From Roseateles_B flavus (GTDB lineage Bacteria; Pseudomonadota; Gammaproteobacteria; Burkholderiales; Burkholderiaceae_C), in NCBI RefSeq assembly GCF_039872765.1, contig NZ_JBDPZC010000005.1, positions 186,001 to 250,000 of the forward strand: a stretch of 64,000 nucleotides of DNA, read 5' to 3'. The translations under genes were made by a program, and so were the position numbers. The notes beneath the pieces were generated by a model. That model saw only the letters and a list, made by a program, of their open reading frames with translations. It had not been told where the DNA came from and made no database searches. How positions within the stretch are numbered: the first letter of the stretch is position 1; each line of letters starts with the position of its first letter. This document shows, piece after piece, positions 52,786 to 61,094 of the stretch.

Positions 52786-53821
52786 GTCCAGACACCTCGG
52801 CAGGCTGCAGGCTGGCAGAGGCGTCCGGCGACTCGCTGTGCTCGTAGCCGTAACCATAGCCATAGCCGTAGCCATAGCTGCCGTCGGCATCGACACGTGC
52901 CTGGTTCAGCAGCATCAGGCGGACGGGGCAGGACTCGATGGTGCTCAGGGCACGGCGGACCGCGGACTGCGGCGTGCTCTCGGCGTGCACCACCACCACG
53001 ATCTGCCCCATCTGGGAGGCCAGCACGGCGGACTCGGTGGTCAGCAGCAAGGGCGGCGAATCAAAGATGATGATGCGGTCCGGATAGCGCCGGGCCATGT
53101 CGTCCAGCAGTTTGCGCATGGCATCGCTGGCCAGCAGCTCGGTCGCGCGGGCATGGGGCGTTCCGCTGGGCAAGACGGTCAGCTTGTCGATGCTGGTGCG
53201 CAGCAGTGCATCCGCCAGGTCCACGGATTCATCGAGGACATCAAGCAGGCCCGGGCCCGGAGGCAGGCCCAGCATGCGCAGCACGGAAGGGCGCGCCACG
53301 TCAGCATCCACAAGCATCACCGTGTGATCCAACTCGGCCGCGATGCTCATCGCCAGGTTGAGAGAGGTGAAGCTCTTGCCCTCGCCGGCCAGGGCGCTGG
53401 TGACCATGATCAGGTTGCCATGGTTGAGCATTTCCGCGCCACGTCCGGTGGCATTGCGGATCAGCGGACGCTTGATCACGCGGTATTGATCCGCCATGGG
53501 CGTCCGCGGGGCATTGGGCGTCACCAGACCCATGGCCGCCAGGGCTTCAAGATCCAGCTCGACACGCTTGGAGACGGCGGGCGCAGGCACGGACGCGCTG
53601 CGGGCCGCTGCCACGGCGCCACCCGAGGCGGTCGCGGACGATGCCACGGGAGCCCGCGGACCTGCCGTGACCGGCGCCGCCGGAAGGGGCGATGCCTGGT
53701 GGTCGCTGACCATGGGCGGAGGGACGGCGGGAGGCGTCAGCTGGTCGATGTCCACCCCGGCCTGCCGCAGCTGCTCGAGGCGCTGCGCCGCTTGTTCAAT
53801 CAGACTGCCGGCCATGATCAA
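52775..53821 (-). CDS. XrtA-associated tyrosine autokinase (Wzc/BY-kinase type)
   Basis: The 348-residue cytoplasmic BY-kinase has Walker A SALAGEGKSF (142-151), Walker A' MLVDADVARPS, and Walker B IIIFDSPPLL. Its C-terminus is a Tyr-rich cluster GSYGYGYGYGYGYEH with six tyrosines at alternate positions (316-326), the autophosphorylation tail used to control chain length. A Pro/Ala-rich linker of 100 residues precedes the kinase. It overlaps the chain-length protein by 4 bases and the outer-membrane protein by 11. Confidence 0.93.
   Translation of the reverse strand: MIMAGSLIEQAAQRLEQLRQAGVDIDQLTPPAVPPPMVSDHQASPLPAAPVTAGPRAPVASSATASGGAVAAARSASVPAPAVSKRVELDLEALAAMGLVTPNAPRTPMADQYRVIKRPLIRNATGRGAEMLNHGNLIMVTSALAGEGKSFTSLNLAMSIAAELDHTVMLVDADVARPSVLRMLGLPPGPGLLDVLDESVDLADALLRTSIDKLTVLPSGTPHARATELLASDAMRKLLDDMARRYPDRIIIFDSPPLLLTTESAVLASQMGQIVVVVHAESTPQSAVRRALSTIESCPVRLMLLNQARVDADGSYGYGYGYGYGYEHSESPDASASLQPAEVSGHEH
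52844..52876 (-). repeat. Hexanucleotide (Tyr-Gly) repeat in the kinase tail
   Basis: Six tandem Tyr codons alternating with Gly (TAY-GGY/GGC) occupy this stretch. The units are synonymous variants, so slippage potential is lower than for an identical repeat, but copy number could change in 6-base steps. This would alter the number of phosphorylatable tyrosines without breaking the frame. Confidence 0.8.
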
Positions 53822-55392
53822 GCCCCCCGATTCGCAATGACGGCCATCGCTGCGATCCCGATGGCAAAACAGATGAACAGCAGGCTGCCCGCCGACCAGA
53901 AACGCAGCATGCTGCGCCGCGCTCGAGACGCCTCCGCCGGCGTATTGAGGCGGCCGACCACGCCTAGAACGGGCAGCTCGGTCACGTCACGCAGCTCGAG
54001 GGTGTCATGGAACACCGGGCGCAGCTGACTGGCGATGAAGGAGGTTCCCAGGCCAGCCGCCACCGACAGGCCCCAGGCCGCAGCCAACAGAACCAGGCGG
54101 TTGGGCGCCACGGGCTGGTTGGATGCGCGCGGCGGGTCGATCAGCCGGAAGTCGGCCACGCCGGACGCCACGTCCAGCTCGCCCGAAATGGCGGCCGATT
54201 CACGACGCGCCACCAGCTCTTCGTAATTCTTCTTGTGGACGGCGTAGTCACGGTTCAGCTGGGCCGCCTCGGCCTCCAGCTGCGGCGCGGTCTTGAGCGC
54301 CGACAGCGCCTGCTGATAGCGCGCCGAGTACTCCCCCACCCGCGCCTGCAACTGGGCCACCTGCACCTCGGTGGTGGCCAGCATGCGGGACAGGTCCTGT
54401 TGCACGGGGGTTCCCGTGCTGGCGCTGCCGGTGCCGAGGGAACCGCTGTTGTTGCGACGCATGTCGGCCAGCTCGCGCTTCTTCTGCTCTTCCAGATCCT
54501 TGATCAGCTTGCGGGTCTGGATGACGTCCGGGTGCTGGTCCGTGAAACGTTGCAGCAGCACGTCCAGATTGCGCTTCTGGGCGTCGATGCGGGCGTCCAT
54601 CTCCGGCATGGCAAAGGCGGAAGGGTCCTGCAGAGCCGTCTGAGCCGCACTGTCCAGGCGGGCCCGTTCGGCGGCCAGCTGCTGCTTGGCCGCACTGCGC
54701 GCGTTCTCGGCTTCGCGCAGCTCCAGGCGCGCCCGGTCCAGCTGGTTGCTCAGCTCGCCCAGCCGCGAGGCCGCATCCTTGCCTTCGCTGGCGGTGAGCT
54801 CGAGATTGCGCAGGCGGAATTCCTTCAGTCGCGCTTCGGCCTCTTCCAGCTTGGCCTCGTAGTTCTTGATCTGCTCGTTGATGAAGGTGGTCGCCGTAGC
54901 CGTTTCCTTGCGGCTGGCGCCCAGGCTGGACTCGACGAAAATGGACACCAGCGACTGCACGACCCGCTTGGCGGTGTCGGGGTCCTTGTCGCGATAGGAC
55001 AGCGTGTAGAGGTTGTCCTTGGCCGTGCTGCGGATGGACAGCTCGCGCGTCAGCATCTCGATCAACGCTTCCTGCTGGGCTTTGCTCTGGTTGCCCAGGT
55101 CCAGATCCGCCATGCGGACCAGCTTCTCCATGTTCGGACGGCTGATCAGCGTCCGGCTGAGCATCTGCACCTGCGTGTCCACGTTCGGCTGGACAGCCAG
55201 GCCGCTCATCAAAGGCTTGAGAATGGACTGCGTATCCACGTAGATGCGGGCGCTGGCCTCATAGCGATTGGGCAGCAGCAAGGCTGCCAGGACGCCCAGG
55301 CCCCCCACCAGCCAGGCTGCCAGAAGACCGGCCCAACGGTACTTCCACATGCGCCGACCCAACGTCAGCAACTGAGAGAATAACTGTTCCAT
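53818..55392 (-). CDS. XrtA system polysaccharide chain-length determinant (Wzz/PCP type)
   Basis: The 524-residue protein has two membrane helices (about 20-40 near LAAWLVGGLGVLAALLLP and about 490-515 near the C-terminus). A large periplasmic coiled-coil domain (residues 165-310, EEAEARLKEFRLRNLE and QLDRARLELREAENARSAA) and a Pro-rich junction PPRASNQPVAPNRLVLL lie between. This is the Wzz architecture. With the tyrosine kinase gene it forms the Wzc-type pair split into two proteins. It ends inside the kinase gene start (4-base overlap). Confidence 0.93.
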   Translation of the reverse strand: MEQLFSQLLTLGRRMWKYRWAGLLAAWLVGGLGVLAALLLPNRYEASARIYVDTQSILKPLMSGLAVQPNVDTQVQMLSRTLISRPNMEKLVRMADLDLGNQSKAQQEALIEMLTRELSIRSTAKDNLYTLSYRDKDPDTAKRVVQSLVSIFVESSLGASRKETATATTFINEQIKNYEAKLEEAEARLKEFRLRNLELTASEGKDAASRLGELSNQLDRARLELREAENARSAAKQQLAAERARLDSAAQTALQDPSAFAMPEMDARIDAQKRNLDVLLQRFTDQHPDVIQTRKLIKDLEEQKKRELADMRRNNSGSLGTGSASTGTPVQQDLSRMLATTEVQVAQLQARVGEYSARYQQALSALKTAPQLEAEAAQLNRDYAVHKKNYEELVARRESAAISGELDVASGVADFRLIDPPRASNQPVAPNRLVLLAAAWGLSVAAGLGTSFIASQLRPVFHDTLELRDVTELPVLGVVGRLNTPAEASRARRSMLRFWSAGSLLFICFAIGIAAMAVIANRGA

Positions 55393-55492
55393 TGTTGTCC
55401 GCTTGTCGGAAGCAATCAGCGGTGACCGCCTGCGCGACCACCGCCGTCAAGTTGCATGCCCGGCCTCGGAGAAACCAAGCCGGTCATGGGGC

Positions 55493-56119
55493 TTAGAAGA
55501 AGCTCTGGGGAATGATGAGGATGTCGCCAGGCCGCATCTCGACATTGGCGGACACGTCGCCCCGCTTGATCAAGTCCTTGAGGCGCACCGAATACTGCTT
55601 GTTGCCTTCCGACGAACGCAGGATGGTCGCCTCATTGCCCGCAGCGAAGTCCGTCAGCCCGCCCACGGCAATCATCACGTCCAGCAAGGTCATCTGCTGC
55701 TTGTAGGGAAGGAACTGAGGCTTGGCAGCTTCACCCACCACGCGGATCTGTTCGCTGTAGGGGCCGACAAAACTGGTCACGATCACGGTGACCACCGGAT
55801 CACGGACATACTTGGACAGCTGCTTCTCGATGTCCCGTGCCACTTCCACGGGATTCTTGCCCTGGGCCACCAGTTCGTCGATCAGCGGCGTGGCGATCTT
55901 GCCGTCAGGGCGGACCGGCACCGTCATGGACAGCTCGGGGTTGCGCCACACGATGATGTTCAGGTTATCCCCGGCACCGATGATGTAGCTGTAATTGCCT
56001 TCACCCACCTTGGCAGGGGCCTGCGGATACTTGCCGGACGTGGCACAGGCACCGAGCAGGCTCAGAACCGCGCCGAGCGCGACAACGACGAACCCACGCA
56101 GGGCAAGGGCTTTGAACAT
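55493..56119 (-). CDS. XrtA system polysaccharide export lipoprotein (Wza-like)
   Basis: The 208-residue lipoprotein has a lipobox LLGAC (C25) and the Poly_export domain GDNLNIIVWRNPELSMTVPVRPDGKIATPLIDELVAQG. SLBB beta-grasp segments follow, with IRVVGEAAKPQFLPYKQQMTLLDVMIAVGG and MRPGDILIIPQSFF. It would form the periplasmic part of the export channel. It is the first gene of the minus-strand polymer operon, with 246 bases of upstream spacer to the E1-like gene. A candidate sigma-54 box in the spacer is one base off in spacing, so no promoter is called. Confidence 0.95.
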   Translation of the reverse strand: MFKALALRGFVVVALGAVLSLLGACATSGKYPQAPAKVGEGNYSYIIGAGDNLNIIVWRNPELSMTVPVRPDGKIATPLIDELVAQGKNPVEVARDIEKQLSKYVRDPVVTVIVTSFVGPYSEQIRVVGEAAKPQFLPYKQQMTLLDVMIAVGGLTDFAAGNEATILRSSEGNKQYSVRLKDLIKRGDVSANVEMRPGDILIIPQSFF

Positions 56120-56365
56120 AGAGCTGTCCTTCTTCGCTGATCTTCAGAAAGGGATGACTGAGCGCACTGCGGCCAGGCCAACGTACCCGGCAAGTCATCA
56201 TGCCATAGGGGCGACGACAGCCCGCAAGCATTCCCGCGAGCCTCGTCGGCACCAGCGACCGCCAGCGTCCGTCGAGGGCCATTTTCCCAGGCGGAGATTG
56301 CACACCAGTCGCCGCGGCATGCCCATCCCTCGTATGAGTGCAGGACGCCAGGCACTCACAAGTGC

Positions 56366-57241
56366 TTACGAGTTTGTGCCGCGCAGCACTGGCCGAATAA
56401 ACATCATCAGGAGTTTCTGCAAGGGATTGCCATTCCCTCCTGGGCGCCAGGTATAGCTGAGTTTCTGGCGGTAGGCATCAAACTGCATGGCCCAGGGTGC
56501 CGGACGCAGCTCACCCCGCCCCAGCAGCACCTTCAGCACGGAAGTTCCCATCACGCCAGCGCAAAGATCGCAGGCCATCATGGTCGACGGCCCCTTTCGC
56601 TCGGCAAAGTTGACAGCCAGCGGCTCCACCAGATAAGGCCGCTGCAGCATGGCTGGTGAAAGCCCGGCGATGAAACGGGCATATTGCTCCTGGCGAGGCT
56701 GGCCATCGACCTTGAAATACTCTTCGAAACTCATGGCGCCAGGCTTGAAATACAGCAGCGCCACTCCCATGCCCAGCGGGGCAGCCGTCAGCGCAGGAAT
56801 GCCACGGCGCGCGCATTCAGCAAAAAGCAGGCGACGGGCATCGACGGCAAAGAAGTCGATGCCATCGACATAGACATCCACCCCGTCCAGGAAAGCCGCG
56901 ACATTGGCCTCGTTGACGCCTTGCTCAAAGCAGCGAACGTCCGCCTCCGGGTTGATGCTTCGCACCATCTCAGCCATGACCTCAACCTTTGGCCTGCCGA
57001 TCGTTTCCATGGAAGAACCGACCTGCCGATTGAAGTTGTGCACCTCGAATTCATCGAAGTCGGCCAGGCGGAAGCCGCCGATTCCCAGGCGCGCGAGCGT
57101 GAGGGCGTGCGCGCCCCCTACCCCGCCCTGCCCGGCAATCGCCACGGTGGATCGCCTCAACTTCTGCTGCTCGGCTTCCGTCACCCACCCGATATTTCGG
57201 GAAAAGGCCTTGCCGTAATCGAATCCGGACTGTTCTTGCAT
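56366..57241 (-). CDS. E1/ThiF-family adenylyltransferase-like protein
   Basis: The 291-residue protein has the Rossmann core VAIAGQGGVGGAHALTLARLGIGGF with GxGGxG at 37-43. The E1 signatures LADFDEFEVHNFNRQ (D61, D63, Arg72) and VDGIDFF follow, then the metal-binding-type CDLC (C224, C227). These enzymes adenylate a C-terminal carboxylate of a ubiquitin-like or sulfur-carrier protein. ATG 57241 has a good AGGGAAGAA; a longer frame to 57313 is less likely. It is divergent from a nitroreductase-like gene. I recall E1-nitroreductase fusion proteins in bacteria, which makes a functional link plausible. Confidence 0.85.
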   Translation of the reverse strand: MQEQSGFDYGKAFSRNIGWVTEAEQQKLRRSTVAIAGQGGVGGAHALTLARLGIGGFRLADFDEFEVHNFNRQVGSSMETIGRPKVEVMAEMVRSINPEADVRCFEQGVNEANVAAFLDGVDVYVDGIDFFAVDARRLLFAECARRGIPALTAAPLGMGVALLYFKPGAMSFEEYFKVDGQPRQEQYARFIAGLSPAMLQRPYLVEPLAVNFAERKGPSTMMACDLCAGVMGTSVLKVLLGRGELRPAPWAMQFDAYRQKLSYTWRPGGNGNPLQKLLMMFIRPVLRGTNS

Positions 57242-57267
57242 ATGTTCTTCCCTGATCACCCCGCATG

Positions 57268-57283
57268 GGGCGCGTGCCTTGCT
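57268..57283 (+). promoter_or_regulatory. Candidate sigma-54 promoter upstream of the nitroreductase gene
   Basis: GGGCGCGTGCCTTGCT matches TGGCACGNNNNTTGCW at 10 of 12 informative positions, with the GG and GC elements at the exact spacing. It lies 114 bases before the plus-strand gene, giving a leader of about 100 bases. Score is weaker than the two other candidates. Confidence 0.4.
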
Positions 57284-57396
57284 GCGTTCTGAGCCAAGCT
57301 TTGGACCATCCACTACCGCTCTCCAGTTTGCGCCAATCTTCGGAAGCTATGTCAAGATTCCAGAAGACCCGGCAATTCGCCAACAGGGAGACTTGA

Positions 57397-58467
57397 ATGA
57401 CTGAGCCCGATATGCTGGACCGATTGCTGGACATGGCCCGATGGGCCCCCAGCGGGGACAACACCCAGCCTTGGCGCTTCGAGAAGCGGGGCGATCGGCA
57501 GCTGCGCGTCCATGGTTTCGATACGCGAGACCATTGCGTCTATGACCTGGATGGCCACCCCAGCCAGATCAGTTTCGGCACCTGGCTGGAGACCTTCTCG
57601 ATTGCTGCTGCCAGCAAGGGCTGGCGCATGAACATCGACCAGATGGACTTCAGCGATGAACCCCGGCCGCGCTTTGACATCAGCATCCATCCTGCAGACG
57701 GCCCCAGCCAGCAGGAATTGGCTGCCCAGATCGAGAAGCGCAGCGTGCAACGACGCCCCCTGCACCGCACGCCCCTCACCGCGCAGGAGAAATCTGCGCT
57801 CCAGTCCTGCCTTCCCGAGGGTATGGCCGTGCATTGGCTCGACCAGCGCTTTGAGCGACTGAAGACAGCCAAGCTGCTGTTTCACTCCGCCAAATTGCGC
57901 TTGACCATCGAGGAAGCCTATGAGGTCCATCGAGACATCATCGAGTGGCATGCGCAGTTCAGCACCGACAAAGTCCCCGACCAGGCACTGGGCGCTAGCG
58001 CCGGCACCGTGCTGCTGATGCGCCAGGTGATGAAGAGCTGGCAGCGTGTCAAGTTTTTCAACACCTTTCTGGCGGGCACCTGGGCACCGCGCATCGAACT
58101 GGATTTCGTGCCGTCCATTGGCTGCGCCGCACATTTCGTGATCCACGCCCTCAGGCCAGCACGCGATCCGCAGGACTATGTGGAGGCGGGGCGCGCCATT
58201 CAACGTTTCTGGCTCCAGGCCAGCGCGCTGAGCTTGCAGCTGCAACCCGAGGTGACTCCGCTGGTATTTAGCCGGTATTCGCGGGAGAGCCGCCATTTCT
58301 CCCGGTCTGCACACGCCATGCCAATGGCTCACGACATCCGCAGCCGGATGGAGCGCTTGGTGGGCACTGATCTGGCCGAACGCGCTGTCTTCATGGGGCG
58401 AGTGGGACATGGGCCGGCTGCGAAAGCTCGCTCGATTCGGCGCCCTTTGTCGTCATTGCAAGTCTGA
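57397..58467 (+). CDS. Nitroreductase-family protein (FMN fold)
   Basis: The 356-residue protein has the classical nitroreductase opening LDMARWAPSGDNTQPWRF with the FMN phosphate-contacting Arg and Asn residues. Helical segments and a C-terminal half with LVGTDLAERAVFMGRVG follow. It is longer than simple nitroreductases (about 200 residues) and likely contains two related halves. It is divergent from the E1-like gene with 155 bases between starts. E1-like and nitroreductase domains occur fused in some bacteria, so a joint peptide- or carrier-modifying role is suspected; the reaction is unknown. Confidence 0.82.
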   Translation: MTEPDMLDRLLDMARWAPSGDNTQPWRFEKRGDRQLRVHGFDTRDHCVYDLDGHPSQISFGTWLETFSIAAASKGWRMNIDQMDFSDEPRPRFDISIHPADGPSQQELAAQIEKRSVQRRPLHRTPLTAQEKSALQSCLPEGMAVHWLDQRFERLKTAKLLFHSAKLRLTIEEAYEVHRDIIEWHAQFSTDKVPDQALGASAGTVLLMRQVMKSWQRVKFFNTFLAGTWAPRIELDFVPSIGCAAHFVIHALRPARDPQDYVEAGRAIQRFWLQASALSLQLQPEVTPLVFSRYSRESRHFSRSAHAMPMAHDIRSRMERLVGTDLAERAVFMGRVGHGPAAKARSIRRPLSSLQV

Positions 58468-58572
58468 CGCTCGCGACAGGCATGTCGGCGCGCTTTACAA
58501 CTCCCACCCCCTGAACCAGTTCAGCAAAAATTGAACGACGCAAGTTATTGATTTTTATGAAATTCCCATCTC

Positions 58573-58588
58573 TGGCACAGGGCTTGCT
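58573..58588 (+). promoter_or_regulatory. Sigma-54 promoter of the PEP-CTERM gene
   Basis: TGGCACAGGGCTTGCT matches the consensus TGGCACGNNNNTTGCW at 11 of 12 informative positions with correct spacing between GG and GC. It is 68 bases upstream of the start codon. PrsR, encoded at the window end, is a sigma-54-dependent activator, so this promoter is a natural target. Confidence 0.8.
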
Positions 58589-58655
58589 CATAGAACCGCA
58601 GGCGGCTCAGCGAATCACACAGCTGACCAACCTGAAACAAGGAATGGAGAGAAAC

Positions 58656-59468
58656 ATGAACTTCAAGCACATCGTGCGCACCGCTGCCGCAGCAGCCCTG
58701 GTCGCAGCAAGCGCTTCGGCTTCCGCAGGCTACGTGGTGCTGGATGGCTGGCAGCTGCAGACGCCGACCACCAACACCACGAATATCGGTCGCCTGAACC
58801 TGGCCAGCGGCACCGCCGTGGTTGAGCAGCAGGTGAATGGTCTGGGTCAAGCGTTCGTGGGCGCCAAGTTCACGGAAACCGGCTCGATCTATTCGCTGAC
58901 CTACACCAAGGAAAACGTGACCGGTGGCGGCGACTTCGGCGCACCCACCATGCTGGGCGACATGCTGACCATCTCGTTCTCGAACGTGGCCGGCAAGGTC
59001 GTGGCCCTGAATCCGGGCGGCGGCTTCAAGTACCAGTTCACCTCTGGCACCTTCATGATGTCCGGCATCGGCGGCGCTTACGCTTCCGGTTCCATCGTCG
59101 GCCTGGGCGGCAACGCTTCGTCGACCGCTGTGATCGGTGGCTTCAACGGTGACTCCACCCTGCTGGCCATGGTGCTGAACACGCTGAACCCCAGCTTCGC
59201 CATCAAGAACAGCCTGGGCAACAATCTGGCTGCTGACATGGCCACCGGCAAGGTGCTGTTCCAAGCTGTGACCAACAACAACACCACGGGCTTCCTGGGC
59301 ACCGGCGCTTGCTCCTTCGACCCCACCAAGGTGTGCTCCAAGGTGTCCGTGGCTTCGGGTGGCGACGCCTACCTGGTGCGTGACATCCCCGAACCCGCAA
59401 GCATCGCCCTGGCTGGCGTCGCTCTGCTGGGTCTGGGTGTGGCCCGTCGCCGCAGCGCCAAGAAGTAA
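58656..59468 (+). CDS. PEP-CTERM sorting-domain protein
   Basis: The 270-residue secreted protein has a signal peptide (1-24, ending SASAG), a beta-rich body and a C-terminal PEP-CTERM signal. IPEPASIALAGVALLGLGVA (PEP at 245-247) is followed by the basic end RRRSAKK. XrtA recognises this motif. The body has no known enzyme motif and one CSFDPTKVC cysteine pair. ATG 58656 follows GGAGAG. The terminator at 59491-59515 closes the gene. It is the only visible substrate in this window and probably a surface or matrix protein. Confidence 0.93.
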   Translation: MNFKHIVRTAAAAALVAASASASAGYVVLDGWQLQTPTTNTTNIGRLNLASGTAVVEQQVNGLGQAFVGAKFTETGSIYSLTYTKENVTGGGDFGAPTMLGDMLTISFSNVAGKVVALNPGGGFKYQFTSGTFMMSGIGGAYASGSIVGLGGNASSTAVIGGFNGDSTLLAMVLNTLNPSFAIKNSLGNNLAADMATGKVLFQAVTNNNTTGFLGTGACSFDPTKVCSKVSVASGGDAYLVRDIPEPASIALAGVALLGLGVARRRSAKK

Positions 59469-59490
59469 TCAGCTTCGCTGACCAAGACGA

Positions 59491-59515
59491 AGGGGTGCCG
59501 ATGGCACCCCTTTTT
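59491..59515 (+). terminator. Rho-independent terminator after the PEP-CTERM gene
   Basis: Stem AGGGGTGCC (59491-59499), loop GAT, GGCACCCCT (59503-59511), with the T run through 59515. This is a classic strong terminator, consistent with an independent, highly expressed transcript. The remaining stretch to 59700 shows no convincing gene. Confidence 0.9.
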
Positions 59516-59700
59516 CATTGGCCCGGTCATCCGCAGACATCGGCTGGCCCTTGTGCGTGACTGCTACGCCAGCCATCAGCCATCCAGCCGGGATATGGCG
59601 ACCAAGCAGGACCCCACCACAGCGCCCAGCTGGACTACGCAGAACCTCGCCGCGAGCATGCCCCCATCCCGTTTGGTCGGGGGCCACGGTCTAAGGCGGT

Positions 59701-60990
59701 TCACAGGTCTCGATGCGTCTGCCCGGTTTCGAAGGCAGCGACGCAATTGCGCCAGGGCGCATCAGGCTCTTCCACCAGTTTGAAGCCGAAGAAGCGGCCT
59801 TGTTCGCCTTCGCGCTTGCGCACGACCTGTGCTCGCAACCTGGCACGCTCATGCTCGCCCAGATCGACCACCACGTCACCGGTGACTTCCAGAGCCAAGT
59901 CATTCCCGCAACGGGCCTGGAAACCGGCCGCGGAAATCTCGATGATGTCCAGCACACAGACGCGCTCGCCAGTAGCCGACACCAGTCGCATTTCTGCGGG
60001 GCACCGAATCGAATACCGCTGATGCTGCCGGAGCGGATGATGCTCCAGCGCCTGACCAGCCAGCATGGGGAGCACCTGACGGTACTCAGGGGTGTTGTAG
60101 ATGGACCAGAGCAGAGCCTTCTTGCGATCATCGAGGCCCTGCAGGACCGGACTGAGCCGGTTGAAGAAATGGTCCAGCAATGCAGGGGTCAGCACCGGAT
60201 CATTGGTCGTGAAATAGCGCCGGCTGGGCAAGATGATGTTGTCCAGCGACTGGCGATAAAAGAAGTGATGAAGGTTCTTGCGCAGGGGCCGGAACTGGTA
60301 CACCGCCCGAAATAGCGCCTCAGACTGGCTGAGATCCAGGGTGGCCCCCACCGCGGGTGCGCCGTTCGCAAAGTCATAGGCATCGACCGTGCGCGCCTGC
60401 AGACGCTCAAAGAACAACAGGGCTTCGTACAGTTCGATCTTGTCGGGATTGACCGCGATGACCAGATGCCGGGTATCAAAATACTCCGTGCAGTACTGGT
60501 GCATGAATTTCATGAGGGGGAAGAGCACGGCCCCGCCCGTCTTGCGGAAATCAGGATGCACGGCGAGCGCAGAGATCTCGGCGATGTTGCCGCGCTTGCG
60601 GCGCACCCCGGCAAGATCGAACACGCTCTGGAGCGGGAATCCGAAGACGCCTTCCCGGATCATGGAAATCGTCCCCACTACCCTGCCCTCCCACTTGGCG
60701 CATATGGTGGTAGTGGTCGGCAGCGCGTGGTAGATCGTGATGCGCATGCCGGAGGGATCCGGCTTCATGAAGCCGGCAGCCACATAGGCATCATGAAGAA
60801 TGCGGAAGCAAGCTTCCAACTCTTCCTGGGTTTCAGCGATCTTCAGCTGCAGCCTGGCGTCCGGCTGCGGGTCGCAATCCACCATGCGGCGATAGACCGC
60901 AAATCGCCAGTCCCTGGGCAGTCCACCGAACAAGGCACGCAGGCCCGTATGCAGACGTTTGCGCAGACTTGATCGCTTGATGGCGGCCAT
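59701..60990 (-). CDS. N-acyl amino acid synthase (FeeM-like) fused to PilZ domain
   Basis: The 429-residue protein joins two domains. Residues 45-245 fit the FeeM-type N-acyltransferase (GNAT-like) fold, with KWEGRVVGTISMIREG, GNIAEISALAVHPDFRKTGGAVLFPLM and HLVIAVNPDKIELYEALLFFERL. Such enzymes join an acyl-ACP chain to an amino acid. Residues 318-410 are a PilZ domain with R321-x3-R325 (HPLRQHQRYSIR) and IIEISAAGF, where E351 replaces the usual D/N of the second c-di-GMP motif. Acylation may therefore be under c-di-GMP control. FeeM-type synthases have been linked to PEP-CTERM/exosortase systems. ATG 60990 has GGGAGG upstream. Confidence 0.85.
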   Translation of the reverse strand: MAAIKRSSLRKRLHTGLRALFGGLPRDWRFAVYRRMVDCDPQPDARLQLKIAETQEELEACFRILHDAYVAAGFMKPDPSGMRITIYHALPTTTTICAKWEGRVVGTISMIREGVFGFPLQSVFDLAGVRRKRGNIAEISALAVHPDFRKTGGAVLFPLMKFMHQYCTEYFDTRHLVIAVNPDKIELYEALLFFERLQARTVDAYDFANGAPAVGATLDLSQSEALFRAVYQFRPLRKNLHHFFYRQSLDNIILPSRRYFTTNDPVLTPALLDHFFNRLSPVLQGLDDRKKALLWSIYNTPEYRQVLPMLAGQALEHHPLRQHQRYSIRCPAEMRLVSATGERVCVLDIIEISAAGFQARCGNDLALEVTGDVVVDLGEHERARLRAQVVRKREGEQGRFFGFKLVEEPDAPWRNCVAAFETGQTHRDL

Positions 60991-61042
60991 GAACGTTCCT
61001 CCCTGCCAAGCCTCGTCGAGACCTGAGCCTGATGCAGCTTAC

Positions 61043-61058
61043 TGCAAGAAGGCCGCCA
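61043..61058 (-). promoter_or_regulatory. Sigma-54 promoter of the FeeM-PilZ gene
   Basis: On the minus strand TGGCGGCCTTCTTGCA matches TGGC and TTGCA of the -24/-12 consensus with exact spacing (9 of 12 informative positions). It lies about 53 bases upstream of the start codon, inside the 104-base spacer behind prsT. Confidence 0.6.
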
Positions 61059-61094
61059 CGAGCGCGGTCAACTCTTGCCCCCCGCTTCGCTAAT

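Noticed and set aside
56189..56205. Possible sigma-54 box upstream of the export lipoprotein gene (TGGCA and TTGC on the minus strand)
   Set aside because: The -24 and -12 elements are one base too far apart, and sigma-54 promoters tolerate spacing changes poorly. Not called.
59516..59700. Short open frames in the spacer after the PEP-CTERM terminator
   Set aside because: No ribosome-binding site, no recognisable composition or domain; the stretch is treated as intergenic.
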